Part shown: positions 40,179 to 53,700 of the stretch, piece after piece | Layout of the letters: each line of letters starts with the position of its first letter | Position numbering within the stretch: the first letter of the stretch is position 1 | Source: Sympetrum striolatum | Lineage: Eukaryota > Arthropoda > Insecta > Odonata > Libellulidae | Assembly (NCBI GenBank): GCA_947579665.1 | Contig: OX388349.1 | Location: 18,074,459 to 18,138,458 of the forward strand | DNA: 64,000 nt | Direction of reading: 5' to 3' | Position numbers and translations under genes: made by a program | Notes under the pieces: generated by a model | The model's input: only the letters and a program-made list of their open reading frames with translations | Database searches by the model: none | Told to the model about the DNA's origin: nothing

Positions 40179-41000
40179 TAATTTTAATAATTTAATTTTA
40201 ATAACATTATTTTTTTTACCTTGCTGAAAAGCACCATGATAAATAGACTGAAAAGATAAAAGGTTAGTAACAGTAGAGCAGCCTTTCTTAAATCTATGCT
40301 GTTCTGGAATAATAACTGAATTAAGTAGGGCAGATAAATCATCATAAACTAAGTATTCAAGGATCTTAACTAAAGATGATTGAGTTACAATGGACCTATA
40401 ATTTTTTATATCTGGTTTGTTGCCTGATTTATATACTGGTACAACATATGGCTTGTCTTAAAGCAACCAGGAAATATTTCAGTAAATAAAGACATGTTGA
40501 ATAAAATGTATAAAGGATAAGCAAGTAATATCCTACACCGTTTTAATATTAGATTTGGAATACCATCAGGGCCAGGACCTTTGTTGACATCTAAATTTTC
40601 AAGAATATTATCATAAGTAATCCCACAATGGGAGATTTATAAAGGAAAATGTACAGATGATAAATTAGCAGTATTAAGAGTAATTAGGGCAACCAGTACA
40701 TACAGAGGAAACATAACTAGCAAACAGAGTTATCTATCTCTACAGAGTTATCAGCAAGTTTACCATTGTAGGAGAGTAGGTACATCAGGTAAATAATTTG
40801 TCTTTCTTAAAGAGTTAACATAATTCCAAAATGACTAAATATTATTTGGTATAGACAGTTCAACAGAAAGCATATGTTTTGTAACAGTGTCTAGTTTAAA
40901 CCTTACACAGTGCTAGGGGTATAAAGATTAACTGTGTATTTGAAGATATTGATGAATGTAAAAGGCTGTATTGGTTTCCATACCTTGTAGGGTTTCCCAA

Positions 41001-41757
41001 TCGATTAAACTTAAATCATTATACACTCTTTCAAAATCACATTTTTTTATAGTCATGGAATTCCATTATAGAAGAAAGATCTTGGTAACGCGAAGGGAAT
41101 TGATATTTAAACCTATTGGTGTATGATGATTGTCCACTTTGAGAAAAGATTCATCAATAAAAAAGGTGTTTCATCTAGATGAGGATGAGAATACAAGATC
41201 TAAACACCTATTTTTTGAGTTTTACAACTGAATTACGTTATGTTTAATCGTTCTGTCGCTTACAATGAAACTTTTCCGCAGTAACTCTTCTAATTGATTT
41301 TCTCTTTACACATTTAATGTTTGAATGATTCTGCCGCGCTCCTTGCCGCTGTGATCGCTGCTAATTTATCGCGTTTCATTCTGTCTCCGCGGCTCCGCGG
41401 TGACGATAGATTTAGAACCTTTGTACCACTTTAAAATGAGAATGTATTTGAATTTTAAACATTATTCCAAATGAATTACTCTCAGTCCATGCGAGTAAGG
41501 TCTCATCATGAAATATTCGATTGTGATTCGTTTTGCCAGCATCCATAACATCCACAAATTTTTACGGTTATATTTATTTGATGAACTCATTATTAAAACT
41601 ACTCTCATGAAAATTATCTCGCTTTATGATGTATGGTCAATTTAAACCTAATTTTTCATCTAAGTGAAATTATAAACAACAATTAATTGAAAGGTTGCTA
41701 TTATAAAATTAATTGAATATTTCGATAAAAAGAAGTATAATAAGTCATCCTTTGCAG
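41001..41757 (+). other. Upstream region of GUF1, first exon not located
   Basis: GUF1 exon 2 starts at an acceptor at 41756-41757 and its frame has no early ATG, so a short first exon with the start codon must lie upstream. A GC-richer island at 41335-41405 (CCGCGCTCC, CCGCGGCTCCGCGG) is the best promoter or first-exon candidate, but no ATG with a matching donor phase could be supported. Confidence 0.35.
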
Positions 41758-44700
41758 GAGATCAACAAATTTTATTTGGTTATCAAGAAATTTGTCGGAC
41801 TCTTCGGTGGTATACTGTAGCAATAAAAAGTCATTGGAAAGGTCAGATTATAAGGCGAAAGACAAAGAGCATCACTTGAAGGCGGAAATACCAGTTGAAA
41901 ACATAAGAAACTTCAGTATAATTGCTCATGTTGACCATGGAAAGAGCACTTTGGCGGACCGGCTAATGGAAATAACAGGTGAATTTTACATATTATCTAT
42001 ATAACTGATTTTCACCATTTTTAATGTTTGCTGATTTATTTAGACCGGTGTAAATACAAATAAAGATTTTTCACTTAAGACTCAAATTCTTTTTATCTTT
42101 CTGAAGGTGCCGTTGCCTTTAATTCTGGACATCAAATATTGGATAAGTTGCAAGTAGAACGTGAGCGTGGAATTACTGTGAAAGCTCAGACAGCATCCTT
42201 GGATTATTGTTATGAGGGTGATGACAAAGTCACCCCTGGGAATTATTTACTTAATTTAATCGACACTCCTGGACATGTTGATTTTTGTGGAGAAGTGTCT
42301 CGCTCCTTACTGCCATCTCAAGGTGTCATTCTTTTGGTTGATGCTAACAAGGGAGTTCAGGCACAAACGGTAGCAAATTATCGCCTTGCTGTCAGTCGGG
42401 GATTGGCTGTCATTCCTGTCATAAACAAGATTGATCTGAGAAATGCTGATCCAGACAGAGTTATCAGTCAGTTGAATAAAATTTTTGGCATGGATGAAGA
42501 CTCCGTTTTAAAGGTAAGTTTGGGAGTATAAAACATTATTTTCAGTACTGGGTAATGTATGTGATTCAGAACAGTATTACAGGCATTAATGAAGTAAGTA
42601 AAAAGGGCAACAATTTTCCGAAATGTGAATTTGCATTGATAATTCATGGTTACAAAATTTGTCCATAAAAATGCCTATGAAGTTCAATTTGGTCTTGAAT
42701 CCTTTATTTAGCAAAAGTATTTTGGAAAACTTGATTTATTTATTAATTTAGAAGCTTTCTCTTATCGTCGAAGATAGTTTACAGTTCTGTGATTTCTTTT
42801 GAAAAATATGTAACTCTTTAATATGAGAAATTAGAGAAGAAAAGTCCATAAAATTATTTATTTTTGTATCAAAATTTATCTAGTTGATTGATTAGTTAAG
42901 TGATACTAGTATCTCTCTGCCTCTAAAATCTAATATAAACTACTGTCTAGCACCAAGTTTGTCTTAATAGGTATTCATACAGAGAAATTTGGTTTTCATA
43001 TAAATCAAAGTTTTCCTTATGGTGATTTTTTTAATAAATCTTAAATTTACTTGCTATGATAATTACTCCATTTATATTAGATAAATCTGGGTTATTATTA
43101 TCAAGTTATCTTGATCATTATATTTTTGTAAATATTGATATGATCGTAGGCATGTGCTGGATTTTGCCGCTGGGGTTGCCAACTTATAAAGTGCCACCTT
43201 TTACTCTTGCCCATGACCGTAATTGTTCCTGGCCACACAGTCCGTATAATGAACATAAAGTCTGTTAGCTTTTGTCAAAGATGTTTCATGATCCACAATC
43301 AGTTCCAAGAACAACAACCCAGACACAAATAAACAAACAAAAAAATGGTTGCCAAGGCCTCAACCGCCATTGTAATTATATCCCCAAGTGCTCAGGTGAA
43401 AGCCAGTTCCATAAAGCAACTCCCTTAACAAAATTAGAAGGACCCAATATTTGTGTAAAACAAATATCCTTTTATTACATTTGCTTTAATTTTCTATGCT
43501 AAGATAAGATATCTAATTTAAATTTGTATTTGCATAAAATAGTTTAATTTGTCTGTTATTTACATTTTATCAATTAAAGGAGAGTAACTACTGGGAAGAA
43601 AACATAAATAAATACGAAAAATTTTTGTCATCAACATTATTAGAATAATGTTTTTTACGTTCTAATAAACTCTGAATCATTTTCATTTTATTTGCAGAAT
43701 ATAAACAATTTGTAAATGTAATTATTGGTAGGATAAATAATATCTAAATTTAATATTTTGATATATTATGATAACATAGTCAAAATATATAAATATGCAG
43801 GTAACAAAAGTCAAAGATGTTACAGATATAATAAAACAATTATGATGCCATCCTTCTTTCAGATAGTATCTTTTTTTTATTCCTGTATGATACTCTCATT
43901 ATCAGCATTACGAACAAGAGCTTAAGCTCTAGACAGTCTTGCAGCATCATTGATCAACGTTTAGATTTTACCGTAGTGAACTTTGAAAAATTTCGCCCTC
44001 AAGTTCAGCTTGTGATGGGAATGTTAACTTATTTGTCCATCAGCAGTTTGAAATTCACAAATGTTTATGCTTTATTATGCGTAGATAGCCACTCTAACCA
44101 ATCAACAGCTTTAGTCCAAAGAAAATTGTCATATTTTTAGGTTTTAAAAATTCTAATTTCATTTTCCAACTCTGAAGTATTCAAACCAAACGTAGCAGAG
44201 AGATATTTAAAGTCACTTGAATGTAGCTTACAATCACCTAAGCCCAGTGTCATTACTTTACCGATGGTATGAATTATTTCTTTTGTCCCTTGGTCGAATC
44301 TGTCATTTAAGGATTCAATAATTTTATCCAAAATAGGATGAGATGCAAAGAATTTTATTTCATCTCTCATATTTTGTATAAAAAATTCATTCCTAGAGTT
44401 GCTATCCAATCTTAATGAAAGCTTGCACTTTCTTGAAGCAGGGATGTCAATGCCCTGTTGGTTGCAACTATCTATTCCTTAGTATGATCATAGAGTAAGG
44501 ATATAGAGGGCTCGCCTCCATGTATCCAAGTGTCCCAACTTTTTTGCGTAGTTCCGGACCCAGCGCGCAGATGTCGCTGTGCGTCCGTTGCATCCGCTTG
44601 CTGGATGCAACGACGCATAAGGAAGGGGCCGCGAGCTGGATGCTTGGGGCCGCAGGCTATGGGCGGTGGTCAGCCCTCGCGCATCTTCTTCGTACCGATG

Positions 44701-47700
44701 AGTCCCCTCATTACAGGGGGCATTAAATTTGGCTAACTTTCTCTTTCAACGCGTATATTTCTATTACGTGCATCAATCTCTCCTATGAACATGGGGCCGT
44801 TTGAGATACGTTGGGCTTCAGTAATGGCAAGTAATGTGTATTCATTACGTATCATAATTTATGTTTGTGAATACTTTGATAAAACCCATCTTGAACATAC
44901 ATGTAAACCAAAATGTTAACTCTTATAGATAATTTTCATCATAGGGTACAACAGTATTTTCCTGGATTTCCTTCAATTCCTAATAATTGAAGTATATTTT
45001 GATTTATAAAAAAACAACGTCTAACCCAGAGTTTAAATACATTATAATCGATTCGAAATTCTTTATTAAAAAAAATAAAAAAATCCCGTTATTTGACGAT
45101 TAGTATATATGATTTGACGACATACAACGCGGGCGTGAGCCAAATTGGTGGTTGATTGCAGGTGCCAATGGGTGAGGTGGCGAGGCCACCACCTCAGGTC
45201 CCTCTCAGAAGGGGGCGCCGTATTTTTCTGCTGAAGAGTACAAAACTCCAATAATCACGCAAGTCTTATAGATACATTGCTAGTGTTCGCTTGATAAATT
45301 CAGCGATAGCTTCGCATACCCGTAAATATGGCTCCGATGACAGCTATAGTGATGTTTTCGGTAGCAGAGCCGACATCGATATCAATGGGACGCTATGATA
45401 CGAGGGTTCCGCACACAATGTTCAACGCGTGCACTTCTTAAGCTTATCCTTTAGTTGGATGACTCACACCAAAAGATAAGATTACCATGAGAAAATTTCG
45501 AAAGTGCTGATTTGTTTACTCCTCGAAAAAATACAATGGAACATTCGAGAAATAATTCGAAACTTACACCCTGAAAACAGAGATTAAGATTACGTTTGAG
45601 AGACAAACAGATTGATAAAACGCTCAGATATTTTGCATGCGAGTGTTTAAAGGGCGTGAATGCAAAGCTTGGCTTGTGAGTAGTGCTTTTGAGAAATTCA
45701 CAACAGTTCGAAGGAGAGTTTAGTTAGGATTTCATAAGGTACAGATGAACATCCGAAAATTCTTTTCACAGACCGCTAATAGCTCGAAGCCGCCATCGGA
45801 AAAAACGTATGTTAATGGCTATACGGTTTAGTTTGAAATAACCATAATTAGATGCATACGTTAGGATTGTCTTATTTTAGGGCTGTTATCGGAGGGCACA
45901 CCTCAAGATGAGTTTAGCGACATTTGCAAAGTTACTTGTTCGTTATTAAGCATTCTGGATGATTAAAAGACTGTACAGTAGACTCTTCATTACTCGGGAA
46001 GATAGAAAATATACTGATATTTATTTTATGATTGACTGTGAATTTGATGTGTATTTACAAAAATTATTCGATAATAAAATTTCCGTAGAAATTTGAAAAA
46101 GTATTGGAGCAATACAAGATATTAGTAAATATCAATTTGCGATGATATTATTAATAATATAAGGAAAGGGTTAAGGTGACTTTGCACATAAGGGCGTGCA
46201 CCCAGGGAAATTCCCGGCCCTGTCAGACTTTTTTCAAGTCCGTTTTTCCTTGGGAATTATTAATAATATAGTATTTTGGAAGGAAATCAGTCAGTCTCTC
46301 TAGTTTGAGACGCAACAACTTCAAGTAGAGTAGATGGATTTTCACCATGTGATTATAATTTCATAGAATATTTATTTCTACGTTAATTAACGTAAATTTC
46401 AAATTTCTAATCGCCGTTACTGTTTTTTTACTGCAATTTGTTTGAGAAAAGCACTCAATTTTGGCGCGTAAATTTCGGTTGCTCAACTTTCTCCGATTGT
46501 CACTAAGTTACTTTTCGTTATTACAAATTGAATTTTGGATGCAAAGAAGATAATAATATTGGAAGTATATTTAAGTGAAAATAATTTATTTTTCACCAAA
46601 TTTGCTATAGTTATACACAATTTTGTAAACTATCGCTAACTTCGGAGATAACGACGTCATTGAAATCAGAGTTGTACCGTTGTTCCCGCAAATATAACAG
46701 AATCTCGAATGCTTACTTTAAAATAACTTCAGCAAACTAATATAATAACTATCAAGTTATATTTAATTCCGCGAAACCTTCCTTCCCTTTCCCCTCCAAA
46801 AGAGGGGAGCGAGCGGAGGGGAGGCAACCAGCGTGAACGAGGGTAAACGACAAGCTTGTTCTTGATCCTTAGGACGAAAAACGCCGCCTAAGACATCTTG
46901 TGGCGGTTAGGCGAAAGAAAAAAAGGTTGGGACACTTTCTCCCATAAGGTTAGCCCTCTATATCCTTACTCTATGGTATGATTCTTAGTTCTCTAAAGCG
47001 ATTGCTTAACTAGAAACTAAATCCATGGCTTGGCAAAGATTGATGCTGATGGACTGGAGAGTGAGGCTTACTTTTACTACCATTAGTTGTTAAATTAGTT
47101 GAAAATTTTCACCTACGATTACTCAATTGTAACAATTACATAAATATAACGATAACTCAAACGTGCCTTGAAGTAGATTACCAGTTAAAAATTGCTTATG
47201 AAAAATTTACCGATTGAAAGTAAAAATTACCAAAAATGTTATTTTTACAAAGTAATTCGATTACTTTAACTTTGTTACATCACATCGCTGGCTGATGGTG
47301 AACAATAAAACATATGGTTCTGCATTGTTTAATTTTTGAGGAGGTTAAGCAAATTTTTTAAATGAAAGGGTTGCAAGAGTGCCTTCACTAAAAATATAAA
47401 TTTTGATAGAATATATTTCCAATTCTGGCTATATTATTTTATTTATTGGCTGCATAGATGTGTGTGCTCTCTTAGCTTTTCCATTAACACTCCCCCTCCC
47501 TAGCACTACTCCCTATACTTTCTACTCCCAAGTAATGGATAAGTCTCCATTTAGCTCACATCTCGACCATTGGGTGCTTCACCTTACTTATTTTTCTCTC
47601 TAATTCTTGGCCATGGGATTCCTCAGACCTTGAGCTAACCTACGGGAGAAGGTTTTTTAGGTGTAGTGGTTATAATTCTATCTCACACACTTGTTCATCT

Positions 47701-50700
47701 GCGCATACAATTGGGCTTAGTAACCTATTTTAAAAAAGCACATGGAATGATAGTTTGAGTAGTCTTATTACAGATAAAAAAACGAAGATTGATTGCTTTT
47801 CCAGTTCTCTTCAGCAGGACTCACTTTCCCCCAAGTTCTGTGTTCCATCAAAATTTTTGCATCCCTCCGAATTATTTGGGGGTGCCGCGGCACCCACTGT
47901 GCACATGTCTACGGATATGATTACCATTTTTATGATTACCCAGCTTCCATGTCATGTTCTTACATTTCATTCTTTATATCTTCTTACATTGATTATTCCA
48001 CTGTCATGTTAAAAATAAATTATAAAAATTTTTATTTTTTCTTTACTTGGCATTTAATTTTGATCTCTCTCTTCTTATTTGCGATTGAATAGATATCAGC
48101 AAAGCTTGGAAGTGGTGTGGAAGATGTTCTAAAGGCAGTAGTGAGGAAGATCCCTCCACCTCCTGCTGATATATCTGCTTTTTTCCGTGGATTGGTCTTT
48201 GACAGCTGGTTTGACAAGTATCGTGGTGCGATCCTTCTCATTTACATCCGTGATGGCTCTTTAAGAGTGGGAGACCACATAACGTCAGCACATTCTGGTC
48301 AAAACTATGAAGTCCGAGGCCTTGGACTTCTAAGGCCAAATGAAGAACCATGTAAGCTGCTGTAAGTCGATATCTTATTCCCTAATTACCTCTAATGATA
48401 AAAGATATTTTCAGTTGGCATTCATCTTGTATTTCACTCTGTTCCACTTTCATATTTATTAAGTTAAATATTATATTATAATTATAGTCTAGCTTGGTTA
48501 TAATATAACTACAGTAGAGGATCGTTTATCCGAATTTTTCAGGACGGAGGTCGGTTCGCATAAAGGATATGTTCGTTAATAGGTATTTTAACCTGCATGA
48601 GACAAAGGAACTGAAAGAACGGCTTTGACGGGTTACAGTACGAAATAAGTGACGATGATGCACATAAATATTATTGAAAACTTTTATTTAAAGAAAACTA
48701 TACACGACTGTCCCCATAAGGTTTTTCTTTTCGAAATGACTACCTTTGAGTCAGATTCTGCAACAATTTGAAGAATTCGATCCTTCTCTGATTTTATATC
48801 ATGTATAGTTTTCCTGCTAACATTGTATTCCTGCTGAAGATTGGATGAAATTACATCACGGTCTAGTTAGTTTATTATATCCACTTTTTGATGTAATGTC
48901 AGCACCTGTCTTTTTCTCTTGACGTTCCCACCGCTTGAACTAGCTGCTGGACACGTTTTCTTCTTATTTTTATCCATTTAGAAGGTTAATTAATATAGTA
49001 TAAATACTTACTCATGCACACCTTCAAATGATCGGCGCAAAACACATGTATCAGTGGCTTTCAAAATTAATGTATATCTATCATGAAATGTTCTTTGTTT
49101 GGATTTGTTTGTTGTTAAGATGTTCGGATAAAGGATCCTCTACTATACTAATAAGAATGATATTTTGTCCCTAAACATACTGTAAACCACAGCTGATTGT
49201 ATGCCTGATTTGTTTGGCAGACATTTTTTATAATATCTTGTTATTATTAATGTTGCTGTCATATTTCCTCTGTGGATTTACCTCATCCTATAATGATGTT
49301 TGCAATGGCTAATTTTATGAGAAAAAATGTATCCACGTAATATAGTTCCATAATCCATCCTACGTTAGAAGCTAAACTAGCTTTGTCATTGGAAAAAATG
49401 CACCATTTTAAATATGTACACAATTTCGTTGTAAATTTCCATAACAGGTGTTACAATTTTAACACTTCCTAAGTAGATGCAAGATCGATCATCATATTAA
49501 TCATTAATAATTGATACTTAATAAAAATATAATTAATGTTCTCAATTCCTAAAATATATTTTGTCAAAGCCTTTTTATTTTGTTTTATTAATCAAATATG
49601 ACAGATGAGATAGGGGTCATGGAAATTTTTAAGAAATCTCAGAAGGATTGCGATTAAAGAAAGGTAGGGAACCCACTGAATAATCTAACAGACATTCTCA
49701 TATTGATAGAGAAGTGCAAAATCATTCAAGTAAATGTTGTTCATAAATCCATAGAGAAATTTATTGTAGCAGTTTTATTTTTGAAAGGGTTTCCCACGTT
49801 GTAGTTGTGCTGGGCAGGTTGGCTACTTGATCTGCAATGTGCGGAACCCAGCCGAAGTCCACATCGGGGCTACATTCCACCGAAAAGGAGAAACTGTAGA
49901 ACAGCTTCCTGGAGTAAGCGCAACCACCCCTCTTGTGTTTGCTGGCGTTTATCCAAGTGATCAGTCCCAGTACACATCTCTGCGCAGTGCTCTTGAAAAG
50001 CTGGTCCTCAATGATTCTGCGGTGACTATGGCTACTGACTCCAGGTAATTTGTTGTGGATATTAGTTTATTTGATATACTCCTAATTTTAAGGATACTAG
50101 TCTAACTCATGCTATTAGATATATTTATTCCTGGAAGCGTTACTAAAAAGACCAAGATTATTATTCTTTATTTATATAACTTTTAGGGCACTTTTCAGAC
50201 TGCTTTTGTTAATTTTAACTTCTTTTCTATCCAGAAGAACCTAGTGTTTGGTAAATTCTGCTTGAGACCAGGGCCATAGTTAGGGTAGGGCAACAGGCTT
50301 CGTGCCTCCGGTGCAACATTTTATCACAGCGCAAAATGGAAATTAGTTGATTCTATATTGACAAAAACTTCTTGAATTGACAATTTCTCATTAAGGGTAT
50401 CCTTGCTAATTTAAATTATTAATTTGAATTTGTAACTTTACTATATTAAAAAATAGAAGTGAAAATTGTTAGTTTTACTGCTAGTAAATGTAAAAATGAT
50501 GGTTATAAAGTAGAACTAATTGAAGGAATTGGAAGAGTAAAATTCCCTCTTTCTTTGATGATTCTCTAAATAGAAAAATATGTAGAACTTAAATTTCTGA
50601 AAATTTCACTTTTGCTTCTTTCAATTCCGTAATTCCTTAGTGATCGATTGATGGTATAATATTTCATTTAGTATATGATCCAGATATTTTGATTTTTATT

Positions 50701-53700
50701 CTTGTCATAATCATCAATTTCTCCTTATACAGTTGAATGTTGAACATTCCTGCAGTCTCTTTGCGAAGATTTTCTTTTATTGCGTTAAATTTTAAGTGGT
50801 TTAATGATGTTGAATACGATAATGATGTATTTGAAATTAGATAAATTAGAATGAGTGAGTGAATTGAATGAGAATTATAGGAGAAACAAAACAAACTCAT
50901 AAATGACTTAAAGTACAATGTTCTGAAATTGTATCTGAAATTGGCTGAATTTTACAACTGACGTTATAGTCTGTAAGGAAGCATGTTTATTTCTGATATA
51001 AAATTTATTTAAATATTTATTCAACTTGTCGCTTTTTCCCAACCTTTACCTCAATTTTTCATTAATCTCTTGTAATATCAACTTAAAAACAATTACTGCA
51101 CATGAAAAATGTTTAACTTATGTTACTTTATTCTATTCTTGCAAAAGAACTTATAATGCAACAAGTGTTCCTTAAAATACAAGGATTGTTCTTATGATAT
51201 GTAGCTTGTCATCAAACATTGCTCTGCTCATTATTGGGAGTGGTATTTATGTTGGGCCAGAAGGAAAATTCAAGCATATAATTTTATCATTCAAATGGCA
51301 TTTTATTTAACTACTGGTTAAGTTAGTTTTCACTTACCATTCAATTCAATCTAGGCTTAATGGTGCTTGTGCTATCTGGTATCTAAGAGTGGTATCTGCT
51401 GGTTCTCACAGGTATATCCTACGTGACAACAACTAAAAACTATGGCCTTCATGGCCAAAAGCTGCTTCAATCACTTACTCAAGCAAGCAAGAATCAATAA
51501 TTGAGTTGTGTTCTCTCCAGGTTAAAGTTTGCATGAACAAGTCAGTTGAGTTGCTTAAAATTACCCAAATGGGATTCAAAGGCAAAATGTCGTTTAATAA
51601 AATTTATGTTTGAGTGAATTTATTCGATTGTTTTTAGCGAGTGAAAAAAAATCGAATAAATCTATTCTATCCTTCACTCACTTCCTCTGAACAAGTGAAT
51701 CACTCGCTTGAAATAATCGAATAGATTTATTCGATTTTTTTCCACTCACCAAAAACAATCGAATAGATTTATTTGATTTTTTTCCACTCACCAAAAACAA
51801 TCGAATAGATTTATTCGATTTTTTTCACTCACTGAAAATAATCGAATAGATTTATTCGATTTTTTCCACTCACTAAAAACAATCGAATAGATTTATTCGA
51901 TTTTTTTCCACTCACCAAAAACAATCGAATAGATTTATTTGATTTTTTTCCACTCACCAAAAACAATCAAATAGATTTATTCGATTTTTTTCCACTCACC
52001 AAAAACAATCGAATAGATTTATTCGATTTTTTCCACTCACCAAAAACAATCGAATAGATTTATTCGATTTTTTCCACTCACTAAAAACAATCGAATAGAT
52101 TTATTCGATTTTTTTCCACTCACCAAAAACAATCGAATAGATTTATTCGATTTTTTTCACTCACTGAAAACAATCGAATAGATTTATTCGATTTTTTTCC
52201 ACTCACCAAAAACAATCGAATAGATTTATTTGATTTTTTTCCACTCACCAAAAACAATCAAATAGATTTATTCGATTTTTTTCCACTCACCAAAAACAAT
52301 CGAATAGATTTATTCGATTTTTTCCACTCACCAAAAACAATCGAATAGATTTATTCGATTTTTTCCACTCACTAAAAACAATCGAATAGATTTATTCGAT
52401 TTTTTTCCACTCACCAAAAACAATCGAATAGATTTATTCGATTTTTTTCACTCACTGAAAACAATCGAATAGATTTATTCGATTTTTTTCCACTCACCAA
52501 AAACAATCGAATAGATTTATTCGATTTTTTTCACTCACTGAAAACAATCGAATAGATTTATTCGATTTTTTTCCACTCACCAAAAACAATCGAATAGATT
52601 TATTTGATTTTTTTCCACTCACCAAAAACAATCAAATAGATTTATTCGATTTTTTTCCACTCACTAAAAACAATCGAATAAATTCACTCGGTTAGGATCG
52701 AGTGAAAAATCGAAATGCTTTATTCGAATAATTCGATTGAAGCAAACAATCGAATTATTCGATTGTTTTCAATCGATTGTGCCCACTTCTAGTACAAAGT
52801 ACCAGACTATTCTAATCCCAAGAATGAAGAAAGCATTATTTTAAATTAATAATAATATGAGTTTTATTTAGCACAAGGCTATTCAAATAATACAAGTATT
52901 GTAGACAATATAATCCTATATAGTGATAACAATGTTAGTATAAGAAAAATAGTCTACGACTAAAATAAAACAACACAAAAGTTGTAAAATATTAAAAAAG
53001 GAAGCAAAAGTCATAGTAACTTACATAAAAAAACATAAGTTACTAATATAAACATAAAAAGGTGTAGGAGAAAAAAAAAATATATGCATAAATCATATTT
53101 TCAGAGACATTTTTTAATCCTTTGAAAATTTGTCAGATTCTTTCAAAGTTTGTCACCTTGCAAATTTTTTACTTCCGGTCAAAGTGAATTGTAAAGCCTT
53201 ATTCCTCGGAAAAATAAGGAGATTTGTCAAGATGATTTTGAGACAAAAGGAATGTGGAGATCACTTCTTTCTCTTGTGTTACGCACATGTATATAACTGT
53301 TTGTCTTTAAAACATTATGAAAATATTCTGGCCTTAGCCCTATTTTTATTTTGTGTATAAAAGTCGGCACTTCAGCCAATCAAGTTTATGAAACGTTGTA
53401 TCTATTCTTGTGTATTTATTACATTTTAATAATATTCACATGGTCCTATTTTGTAACATCTAATCTATTGTTTTCTATTTGACTAGTTAGGTATAAAACA
53501 GTTGCACAAAAATTAAAACTTGGTAATATAATACAATCATACATTACTTTATAGTAGTATTGATGGAAATAAATTTACCAACTATAGCTAGTAAAGTTAA
53601 TTATTTTGGACTTTTCTTAGAAACATAATTAAAATGTTCATCAAATTTTAATTTTCTATCAACTATCACTCCTAAGTATTTTATTGAATCGAGAAATTTA

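Larger units (their letters stand above)
38890..41000 (-). mobile_element. Decayed non-LTR retrotransposon (ORF2 remnants)
   Basis: Minus-strand reverse transcriptase pieces appear in order: IIPEQHRFKKGCSTVTNLL (about 40270-40325), TDFSKAFDRVNHEIL (about 40100-40150), DWFHSYLTNRKQVVKIKS, FINDIVDVI and FLLFADDLKLF (39827-40063), then LGVYFDYKLNLSSHIDF and LVRPTLEYASCMWYP (39466-39771). Frames change between pieces, and the GVPQGS motif is destroyed (reads GLVWGSSR). The 3' end is at about 38897 with a (TAAA)n tail on the minus strand. Its reverse transcriptase differs from the A-D elements. The upstream limit is vague. Confidence 0.75.

Noticed and set aside
41485..41500. ATGCGAGTAAGG as a minimal first exon of GUF1
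   Set aside because: Joining ATGCGA or ATGCGAG to the acceptor at 41758 gives the wrong phase and a stop before the GTPase domain.
44520..44736. Two overlapping 68-residue ORFs at the left end of the 2.5-kb transposon
   Set aside because: They read through the inverted repeat and the GC-rich hairpin in two frames; no similarity to a transposase or other protein.
44690..44740. CGATGAGTCCCC, reminiscent of a hammerhead ribozyme core
   Set aside because: The matching CGAAA core strand is absent nearby and the conserved CUGAUGA is not exact.
47755..48092. Overlapping ORFs just before GUF1 exon 48093
   Set aside because: They run into the intron-exon border in the wrong frame; intron sequence with a pyrimidine tract explains the hydrophobic reading.
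50664..50918. 84-residue minus-strand ORF in a GUF1 intron
   Set aside because: Low-complexity Leu/Ser/Ile-rich reading with no recognisable family.
51612..52780. CRISPR-like array of regular repeats
   Set aside because: There are no unique spacers; the units are contiguous tandem copies with the same sequence throughout, in a eukaryotic intron.
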